Source: Actinophytocola sp. (GTDB lineage Bacteria; Actinomycetota; Actinomycetes; Mycobacteriales; Pseudonocardiaceae). From it: 40,287 nucleotides of DNA. Under the pieces are notes generated by a model that worked only from the letters and a program-made list of their open reading frames with translations, was not told the DNA's origin and did not search any database. The DNA lies in NCBI RefSeq assembly GCF_009379765.1, contig NZ_WHTD01000069.1:1-40287 (forward strand), written 5' to 3'. A program made the translations under genes and the position numbers. Shown piece by piece: positions 1-6,439 of the stretch (the stretch's first letter is position 1; the number at the start of each line of letters is the position of its first letter).

Positions 1-113
1 ACCTGTCCACCGCAACCAAGTGGGGTCTGGACACGCTTGACGCGATGACGCGCCTGTTCACCACCGGTGCGTGGCTCCCGCCTGCCCTCACCCCCGACAT
101 CACCGCCGTGTAA
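1..113 (+). CDS. 3' end of an unrecognised gene
   Basis: The third forward frame is open from the window edge to a TAA at 111-113 and gives a 36-residue C-terminus ending PALTPDITAV. Codon use (mostly G or C in third position) looks like real coding sequence. Nothing in so short a tail identifies the family. It runs convergently into the broken GntR gene, with about 120 bp between them. The gene may belong with the reductase locus further right, but that is only a guess from position. Confidence 0.5.
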   Translation, partial: LSTATKWGLDTLDAMTRLFTTGAWLPPALTPDITAV

Positions 114-233
114 TCACGCCACCAAGGCTGAACAGCTACCCAGCGCCGGCCATTCGCCCGATTGGACGAACGCGACACCCCTATCATTCGCACCATTTCC
201 GAGTGCGAAATTCGGACCAATTCTCGGATTGGC

Positions 234-911
234 TCAGATCGACTCGTCGAACAGCGAGAGCCGGATGTCGCGTGCCTCGGTGAAGTGAGTGACCGCGTAC
301 TTCTCCGCGCCGTCGCCGTCCCGCGCCTCGATGGCCTCCACAATTGCGCGGTGGTGCCCGTTGGACCGCTCCCAGCGGCCCGGCGTCCCCAGGGTCGAGG
401 CCGGGTAGCGGACAAGGTGCAGGTCAAGGCGTTCGAGCAGGTCGATCAGCGACATGTTGTGGCTGGCACGCCACACCGCGGTGTGGAACTGCCGGTTACC
501 GCGGACCATCGCGTCGATGTCGTCCGTGGTCACCGCGTCCAACCGGCCCATCGCTCTGCGGAGCAAGATCAGGTCGTGCGAGTTGCGCCGCTCGGCGGCC
601 ATCCGCGCCGCCGTCCCCTCCAGCGCGATCCTGGTCTAGTAGATGTCGAGCACTTCCTCGGGAGTGCGCTCGCGAACCACCAGGCCACGGTCGTTGCGCT
701 CGACCAGCCCGTCGTGCTGCAGCTTCGACAGCGCCTCCCGGATCGGCGTGCGACTCACCTCGCACCACTCCGCCAGCACCGACTCCACCAGTTGTTGCCC
801 CGGTATGAGATCGCCCGCCCGAATCGCTTCCTTCAGTCGCTGATATGGCGTGATCTTGTTGACCGGTTCTGGCAAACGTGCGGCGGAACGGCCGGATCTC
901 GCGTTGGCCAT
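234..911 (-). pseudogene. GntR/FadR (FCD) regulator broken by an in-frame amber codon
   Basis: The N-terminal part is a GntR winged helix (RLKEAIRAGDLIPGQQLVES, then a TPIREALSKLQ recognition helix). The C-terminal part is an FCD ligand domain (GNRQFHTAVW, HLVRYPAS, HHRAIVEAIEARD). Both lie in the same frame, separated by one TAG at 636-638. The local reading is VLDIY-stop-TRIALEG, where family members normally have Glu, so a single GAG to TAG change explains it. Without the stop the protein would be about 225 residues, normal for the family. I chose the ATG at 909-911 because GGGGAG precedes it by seven bases; an ATG at 959 has no such site. It is divergent from the reductase at 1153 and was presumably its regulator. 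A sequencing error is the main alternative. Confidence 0.85.
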
Positions 912-1000
912 GCCCGATCTCCCCATCCCCAGTTTCATCACCCGTCGACGACGGGTCACCCAGTACGGGCATTGTTTGCCTATTTCCGCAAACCGTCAAC

Positions 1001-1022
1001 GTACGCCGCCTACCGTACGTAC
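1001..1022. promoter_or_regulatory. candidate operator between the GntR gene and the reductase
   Basis: An inverted repeat GTACG (1001-1005), eight bases, CGTAC (1014-1018) runs into a second palindrome GTACGTAC (1015-1022). It sits in the divergent intergenic region, where a FadR-type dimer would be expected to bind. The assignment is by position only. Confidence 0.3.
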
Positions 1023-1152
1023 CCCCGGTACGCCCGGATGAGGGGCTGTGGGCTCCAACTCGCTGAACGCGTCCACGGACAGTAGAGCCGGTAGCGTCCG
1101 AACGGTCCGCCGACCACGACATCGACCACCGCATCGATCACGAGGAGGACCA

Positions 1153-2028
1153 GTGACCCGCATCGCGTTCATCGGACTCGGCATCATGGGCCTGCCCATG
1201 GCCGCCAACCTCGTGCGCGCAGGGCACGAGGTGGCCGGCTACAACCGCACGCGGGCCAAGGCCGAGAACCTGGCGGAGGCCGGCGGCACCGCGGCCGGCA
1301 CGGTCGCCGAGGCGGTGCGCGGCGCCGAGGTCGTGATCACCATGCTGCCCGACTCCCCCGACGTCGAGGCCGTGGTGCTGGGGGACGGCGGCGTGCTGGC
1401 CGCCGCGGGCAAGGACGCGCTGCTGATCGACATGAGCACCGTGGCCCCCGCGACCGCGCGCTCGGTCGCCGAGGAGGCCGCCAAGGCGGGGCTGCGCGCG
1501 CTGGACGCCCCGGTCAGCGGTGGGGAGCAGGGCGCGGTCGACGGCCGGCTGTCGATCATGGTCGGCGGCGACCCGGCGGACTTCGCGGCCGCGCGCCCGA
1601 TCCTGGAGGCGATGGGGGCGACGATCGTTCACGTCGGGCCCGCCGGCTCCGGGCAGACGGTGAAGGCGGCGAACCAGCTGATCACGGCCGGCAACCTCGG
1701 CCTGCTCGCCGAGGCGGTGGTGTTCCTCGCCGCGCACGGCGTCGACCTCGGCCCCGCGATCGAGGTGATCGGCGGCGGCCTGGCCGGGAGCACGATCCTC
1801 GACCGCAAGGCGCCGGCGATGCTGAACCACGAGTTCGCGCCGAGCTTCCGCGTCGACCTGCACCACAAGGACCTGGGCATCGTGGCCGACGCGGCCCGCG
1901 CGGCAGGCGTCGTCACTCCGCTCGCGTCGACCGTGACCCAGCTGATGGCCGCCGCGAAGGCCCAGGGTCACGGCGACCTCGACCACTCGGCCCTGCTGCT
2001 GGTGATCGAGCAGCTGGCCGGCCGTTAG
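1153..2028 (+). CDS. beta-hydroxyacid dehydrogenase, tartronate semialdehyde reductase type
   Basis: A 291-residue NAD(P)-dependent dehydrogenase of the 3-hydroxyisobutyrate / 2-hydroxy-3-oxopropionate reductase family. The Rossmann fold opens with GLGIMGLPMAANL. The substrate loop is DAPVSGGEQGA, and the catalytic lysine lies in GSGQTVKAANQL, followed by HHKDLGIVADAA. Length is typical. I place the start at GTG 1153, where AGGAGG sits four bases upstream and the Rossmann strand begins immediately; an upstream ATG at 1048 adds non-homologous sequence. The family reduces tartronate semialdehyde to glycerate in glyoxylate or sugar-acid catabolism. The exact substrate (tartronate semialdehyde, 3-hydroxyisobutyrate or another small beta-hydroxyacid) cannot be told from sequence alone. 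The neighbouring GntR and LysR genes are both defective, so expression may be unregulated. Confidence 0.85.
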   Translation: MTRIAFIGLGIMGLPMAANLVRAGHEVAGYNRTRAKAENLAEAGGTAAGTVAEAVRGAEVVITMLPDSPDVEAVVLGDGGVLAAAGKDALLIDMSTVAPATARSVAEEAAKAGLRALDAPVSGGEQGAVDGRLSIMVGGDPADFAAARPILEAMGATIVHVGPAGSGQTVKAANQLITAGNLGLLAEAVVFLAAHGVDLGPAIEVIGGGLAGSTILDRKAPAMLNHEFAPSFRVDLHHKDLGIVADAARAAGVVTPLASTVTQLMAAAKAQGHGDLDHSALLLVIEQLAGR

Positions 2029-2045
2029 CCCCACCAGTCCCGGCC

Positions 2046-2106
2046 GCATGCCCTGAACGACGCGCCCAGGACGTTCAGCGTCCCCAACGACGCGTTCAGG
2101 GCATGG
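2046..2106. repeat. inverted-repeat element between convergent genes, distant relative of a 22-bp family
   Basis: ATGCCCTGAACG (2048-2059) and CGTTCAGGGCAT (2093-2104) form a perfect 12-bp inverted repeat around a 33-base loop. The loop itself holds GGACGTTCAGCGTCC-like half-sites. It lies between the convergent reductase and LysR remnant and covers the remnant's stop codon. It shares the CTGAACG / AACG core with the 22-bp units at 9439 and 37447. It is a likely bidirectional transcription terminator. Confidence 0.55.
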
Positions 2107-2490
2107 CGTCGGCGGAACCGCCGTGCCGCAGCCGGATCTCCAGGCCCGGGTGGGTGGCGAGGAAGCCCGCGAGCAGGTTCGGCAGGTGCACGGCGTGCAG
2201 GGCACTGCAAGGTTCCGATCGCGAGGCTTCCCTGGAGCAACCCCTGCACCGCGACCACCGCGTCCCGCGCCGCGTCGGTGGCGGCCAGCGCCCGGCGGGC
2301 CTCGGCCAGCAGCGCCTGGCCGGCCGCGGTCAGCTGGACCTGGCGGGTGTTGCGCCGGAACAGCGACGCGCCGAGCTCACGCTCCAGCGACCGGATCGAC
2401 GCCGAGAGCCCCGACTGCGCCACGTGCAGCAGCTTGGCCGCCCGGGTGAAGTGTCGCTCCTCGGTGACAACTGCGACCTTCCTAACGCAT
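2096..2490 (-). pseudogene. LysR-family regulator remnant, frameshifted and truncated
   Basis: The clear LysR helix-turn-helix reads EERHFTRAAKLLHVAQSGLS, then IRSLERELGASLFRRNTR. A linker helix and the start of the effector domain (LLQGSLAIGTLQ) follow. The frame then breaks at one extra base near 2205. In the shifted frame the protein continues ALHAVHLPNLLAGFLATHPG and stops at 2096-2098, far short of the ~300 residues of the family. The 5' end is also damaged: ATGCGTTAG replaces the expected Met-Arg-Tyr-Phe start. At least two independent lesions make a sequencing error unlikely. It converges on the reductase gene. Confidence 0.85.
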
Positions 2491-2799
2491 TTCGTAAGTT
2501 GCCCTCTACCTGCGGATATGTAGAAAACCGTACCGAAGTTCTCGCGTACCGTGCGAACACTTGGGAACGGGGGGTGTCGGGTCGCATGTAGAGAGGGAGG
2601 CAGGCAGGGACCATCAGGGAGGCAGGGAGTTCTCCCTGTAGCCCTCCCTGTCCTCTCTTCCCCCTGCTGACCAGCGCAAACTCCGATGACAGGGACCCTA
2701 GGGAGGCCAGGGACCCGCCCGACAACACCCCCGAGAACCCCCGAAATCACGGACTACCTACCCCGCCGTGCTCTCCCTCCCCCTCCTCCCTGGGGGAGG
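2491..2799. repeat. non-coding stretch with CAGGGA repeats and a strong hairpin
   Basis: I see no gene here. CAGGGA occurs at 2605, 2615, 2623, 2690 and 2708, and its complement at 2633, 2645 and 2787. CAGGGAGGCAGGGAG (2615-2629) faces CTCCCTGTAGCCCTCCCTG (2632-2650) across a two-base gap, giving a long stem with a small bulge, followed by a pyrimidine tract. CGTACCG is also repeated near 2530-2560. The cluster looks like iterons or a multi-site operator. It borders the lower-GC patch to its right. Confidence 0.5.
2785..2799 (-). terminator. hairpin at the stop codon of the YdcF-like gene
   Basis: CCTCCC, loop TGG, GGGAGG (2785-2799) abuts the stop codon at 2800. There is no T-run, as is common in high-GC actinomycetes. 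A terminator role is inferred from position. Confidence 0.35.
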
Positions 2800-3402
2800 T
2801 CAACGCCAGGCGTCTCCGGCGTGCGTCATTTCGAGGTAGCTACCGTCAGCCACGCGACGCTCTACCTCTTGCCACTCGCGGATAACTCGCCGCTTACCGT
2901 CAGGGTGATCCATCCAGTTTGTGCGCGTGATGGGAACGTTTGAATATACGGGTTCAAAAGTAATAGCGTATATTGCTTCGGCTTCGGGCAGTAGTGTGCG
3001 CAGGCATTGAATGGCGCGACGGTGATACCACTTGCAGATGACAGTAATGGGAAGGCGCATTGATAGAGCCTCACGCAAATACGGCAAGGAGAACTCTACG
3101 TTCTCCCAGGTGTTCGTTGATTGGTCTTCGCACCGTATGCAATCAGCATCAGCGCCGCGCTCGATTAACTGGCGACGGAATTCGCGACCTTCGACGACCC
3201 CATTGTGTCGATTCACGCCACCGGTAGTGATGATTAAAGGTGCTAAGCCCTTCAGGTGGCGATCTATGGCTATATCCACGGGGAGGACTTGATTGGTGCC
3301 AAAAATGAAAAGAGCAGTCGCCTCCGGGGGTGTCGATGTGGTCACATCGACGTACTCTGTGATCGCCGTTAGTTGTTCCGGAGTGTAGGCGTTTTCGGTC
3401 AC
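2800..3402 (-). CDS. YdcF/ElyC (DUF218) family protein
   Basis: A 200-residue protein with the DUF218 layout: an early strand ALFIFGTNQ, then LIITTGG, a GREFRRQLIERGAD helix, the EDQSTNTWENVEF motif and the VICKWYHRRAIQCL strand-helix. Members are small Rossmann-like proteins with a poorly defined role; cell-envelope or nucleotide-binding functions have been proposed. No signal peptide or membrane helix is seen. Its ATG overlaps the 3' end of the upstream regulator by four bases (3399-3402), so the two are translationally coupled. Base composition is clearly lower in GC than the surroundings, with A/T in many third positions, pointing to transfer as a unit with its neighbour. Confidence 0.75.
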   Translation of the reverse strand: MTENAYTPEQLTAITEYVDVTTSTPPEATALFIFGTNQVLPVDIAIDRHLKGLAPLIITTGGVNRHNGVVEGREFRRQLIERGADADCIRCEDQSTNTWENVEFSLPYLREALSMRLPITVICKWYHRRAIQCLRTLLPEAEAIYAITFEPVYSNVPITRTNWMDHPDGKRRVIREWQEVERRVADGSYLEMTHAGDAWR

Positions 3403-5207
3403 AATGTTCCTAGGGGTTTTGATGCGACGCTTAAAGTGCGATATTCAGCGAGGGCATCGTGATACATGTTGTGATATTCGACGGTTGTCGAGTTGGCTTT
3501 ACCTTTGCGCCTCAAGGCCCTATCTAGTTTGCCCGCCAGCACTAACGTGGGCCACACCAAGTTGTCGGTATCAAGCGCTGACCGGCCAGTCGACGTCGCC
3601 TCGTCGACGTTGCCAAGGCCGGCCTCGGAAAGGCCGAGTATGAGAAGGGTACGGGCGTAGTTCGACGATTTAGCTGATTGATTAGGTTGATCAGGAGAAT
3701 ACGCATCACGAAGGACTTCTCTAGTGACCGCGGAAGCCTCCTTGAAGCGACCTGAAAGCAATAGTGAAGTCGCGGTGTAGGGCGGCTCCGCTGAAAGCGC
3801 TATTGAAAATACACCCTTTCGAGGCATGGTCGAAGGTAGATCGGCTATAGCTTTTGTCGCCTCGCGTTTTGCCGTGATCATGTCTTCTGCATTGCCCTGT
3901 GTTGCATATGCACGCATCGCATGCGACAACAATTTTGCGCGTGCCACAGAGCCCATTGGCGCTATCTGCAGTCCAGTCTTAGCGACTTCTATCGTTCGAC
4001 TCATGTCGCCTTGATAGTAGGCGATCATTGTCCTGGTAAACACCGCCCATGCGGCTATATCTTTATTCCCGGATTCTTTACTGCGACGCTCTGCGTCCAT
4101 GCACCAGATTAAAGCGGAACTGTGGTCGCCCATGTAACTGGTCGTGACCGCGAGAAGATTGGAAAGCCATCCGGAACTTACAGTCAGTTCCGCTCTCTGC
4201 GACCTCGGCAAAGCGCCACTTTGGAGCAGTTTGCTGGAGTAATGCCTACACTGGAGCAGGTCTCCATATATGACATCAGGAGTCGACGTAGCCAATGAAT
4301 GTGAGTAATGCGGCACTAGTTCATTCAGGAAATCGATAGCGACACCCAAGGAGTCCCCGCTATCTGCTGTAACTATCTCAAGCGCTTGCAGGGTTCGCAT
4401 GTGAGAAGAAGTCAACGTCACTTCTAATGCCGCTGCCCCTGTAGCCGCGAGTAGACTACGGCGTTCGATTTCGTTGTCGCCCTTGATTGCAGATGAATCT
4501 TGCGGAAGGGCAAATGGGTTGGGTTCTATCTCGTTGCTGGTTGCCGGTTTCTTGCTGGCGCGGGTGAGCACCTCGGCGAGTCGGAGACGTGCGACCCCGA
4601 GAACCTTGGCTATTTTGGGCCATTGGTGAGGTTGTGGCGTGGTCTCGCCCGCTTCCCATCGAATGACGGTTGAGCGGCTGACTCTCAGCCTTTCCGCGAA
4701 TTCTTCCTGGGTCAGGCCCGCGCTTTGGCGCAGTACCGCCAGTTCGGCCCGGTCCGCGTCGCCTTCTGCTGGTTCGTGCTCGATTGGCAGGTCGAACCAC
4801 AGAAGTTCGGGGGGTATCCCGATTATTTGCGCGTACTCAATGTTCTTGCTCAACGAGTCGAGTTTTCTGCGACCGTTCTCGATATTGCTCAGGTCTGCCT
4901 GGCTTGATTTGAGCCAGCGCGCCAACCGGGCTTGCGTGATGCCGTTCTCTCCGTACATTTCCCGGTGGCGTTGGTCGGTGCGGTACGCGCGCAGTACGTA
5001 GCCCATGTTCCGTGACGCGAACGGGTCGCGGAACCGGTCAGCGGTCCAGAAATCGAACGGCAGTATCGGAGGGTCGTCGAGGCCCACTATCCGGTCGCGT
5101 TCGCAGGGGCCGCAACGGATGCCGGGGTTCGACGCGGCTAACCGCGTGCCGCACCCGCATGTGCGTCCCAGTCGCCCCGCCGCTCCTGGCCTGCCCTTCC
5201 CGCTCAT
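3399..5207 (-). CDS. double-HTH (XRE) regulator with TPR-like C-terminal half
   Basis: 602 residues. The N-terminus carries Cys17, Cys19, Cys32 and Cys35 in a zinc-ribbon-like arrangement. Two XRE-type helix-turn-helix domains follow: roughly 70-130 (ITQARLARWLKSSQADLSNI) and 155-205 (LTQEEFAERLRVSRSTVIRW). The rest, about 220-600, is all-helical with TPR-like spacing. This is a common actinomycete sensor-regulator design, in which the helical half binds a ligand or partner. The gene forms a two-gene operon with the overlapping YdcF-like gene. The N-terminal third is GC-rich like the chromosome, while the helical part and the downstream gene are noticeably AT-richer. The target genes and signal are unknown. 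The ATG at 5205-5207 lacks a strong ribosome site, so the start is moderately certain. Confidence 0.8.
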   Translation of the reverse strand: MSGKGRPGAAGRLGRTCGCGTRLAASNPGIRCGPCERDRIVGLDDPPILPFDFWTADRFRDPFASRNMGYVLRAYRTDQRHREMYGENGITQARLARWLKSSQADLSNIENGRRKLDSLSKNIEYAQIIGIPPELLWFDLPIEHEPAEGDADRAELAVLRQSAGLTQEEFAERLRVSRSTVIRWEAGETTPQPHQWPKIAKVLGVARLRLAEVLTRASKKPATSNEIEPNPFALPQDSSAIKGDNEIERRSLLAATGAAALEVTLTSSHMRTLQALEIVTADSGDSLGVAIDFLNELVPHYSHSLATSTPDVIYGDLLQCRHYSSKLLQSGALPRSQRAELTVSSGWLSNLLAVTTSYMGDHSSALIWCMDAERRSKESGNKDIAAWAVFTRTMIAYYQGDMSRTIEVAKTGLQIAPMGSVARAKLLSHAMRAYATQGNAEDMITAKREATKAIADLPSTMPRKGVFSIALSAEPPYTATSLLLSGRFKEASAVTREVLRDAYSPDQPNQSAKSSNYARTLLILGLSEAGLGNVDEATSTGRSALDTDNLVWPTLVLAGKLDRALRRKGKANSTTVEYHNMYHDALAEYRTLSVASKPLGTL

Positions 5208-5554
5208 CCCGGACCCACCCCATCAGCTCTCCGCGACGGTCACTGCTCCCGCACTCAGCGTAACCCCATGACCAGCGCGAACCGCCCCCAGACCAGCACC
5301 CCGCCGACCAGGCCCGACGATCCCCGTTGATCTCGCCGGGAGCACCCGCAGCGGGATCGGGATGCCGTCACAGCCCCTCATGACACCGAGTATGAAGTAG
5401 AAAATCCTCAGCCACCGCGACGAAGTACCTCAGCTGCCGCAACTCCATGATTCATCACCCTGAGTGCTCAACACGATCGGAATCTTCTGTTGGACAGCTT
5501 AATCGCGGACGCGAAGACTGGGCGGCGCAGACAGCAGGCAGCGAAGGGAGCACC
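5208..5554. other. non-coding divergent region
   Basis: About 350 bp with no supported gene. It should hold the promoters of the XRE regulator (leftwards) and the aldo/keto reductase (rightwards). One direct repeat is visible: GAAGTA followed within a few bases by CCTCAGC, at about 5393-5417 and again at about 5422-5436. That could be a binding site for the XRE protein. No convincing promoter hexamers stand out. Confidence 0.3.
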
Positions 5555-6421
5555 ATGCAGACTCGCCGCATCGGCGACAGGCAGGTCAGCGCCATCGGGC
5601 TCGGCGGCATGCCCATGTCGATCGAGGGCAGGCCGGACGAGAAGCGGTCCGTCGCGGCGGTCCACGCCGCACTCGACGCCGGCGTGACGTTGTTCGACAC
5701 CGCCGACGCCTACCACTTGCACGCGAACGAGGTCGGGCACAACGAGACGCTGATCGCCCGGGCCATCGCGAGCCACGGCGGCGACACCTCCGACGTGCTG
5801 GTCGCCACCAAGGGCGGGCACCTGCGCCCCGGCGACGGCTCGTGGACGCTCGACGGCTCGCCCGCGTACCTCAAGCAGGCCTGCGACGCCTCGCTCAAGC
5901 GCCTCGGCGTCGACGCGATCGGGCTCTACCAGTTCCACCGCCCGGACCCGAAGGTCGACTACGCCGACTCGGTGGGCGCCATCCGCGACCTGCTCGACGC
6001 CGGCAAGATCCGGATGGCCGGCATCTCCAACGCGAACCCGGACCGGATCCGGCTCGCCAACGACATCCTCGGCGGCCGGCTGGCCAGCGTGCAGAACCAG
6101 TTCTCGCCGGCGTACCGCTCCAGCGATGCCGAGCTCGACCTGTGCACCGAGCTCGGCATCGCGTTCCTGCCGTGGAGCCCGTTCGGCGGCATCACCCGGG
6201 CAGGCGAGCTCGGCTCGCGGTTCGCGCCGTTCACGGAGGTCGCCGGGGCGCACGGGGTCAGTCCGCAGCGGGTCTGCCTCGCCTGGATGCTGGCGAAGTC
6301 TCCGGTGATGGTCCCGATTCCCGGTTCGTCCCGTCCCGAGACGATCCTCGACTCGGTCGAAGCGACGGACCTCACGCTGTCGGCCGACGAGATCACCCGG
6401 CTGGACACGGCAGGTAGGTAG
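5555..6421 (+). CDS. aldo/keto reductase
   Basis: A 288-residue NADPH-dependent oxidoreductase with the AKR barrel. The catalytic tetrad is visible: Asp and Tyr in FDTADAY, Lys in VATKGGH, His in YQFHRPD. The C-terminal cofactor-binding stretch is VPIPGSSRPETILDSV. The start is the ATG at 5555, with AAGGGAG five bases upstream; an upstream start at 5447 would add unrelated sequence. The substrate cannot be predicted. The next gene, the AfsR-type regulator, begins 18 bases after the stop on the same strand and may be co-transcribed. Confidence 0.88.
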   Translation: MQTRRIGDRQVSAIGLGGMPMSIEGRPDEKRSVAAVHAALDAGVTLFDTADAYHLHANEVGHNETLIARAIASHGGDTSDVLVATKGGHLRPGDGSWTLDGSPAYLKQACDASLKRLGVDAIGLYQFHRPDPKVDYADSVGAIRDLLDAGKIRMAGISNANPDRIRLANDILGGRLASVQNQFSPAYRSSDAELDLCTELGIAFLPWSPFGGITRAGELGSRFAPFTEVAGAHGVSPQRVCLAWMLAKSPVMVPIPGSSRPETILDSVEATDLTLSADEITRLDTAGR

Positions 6422-6439
6422 CTCTGTCAGACTTTCCTG

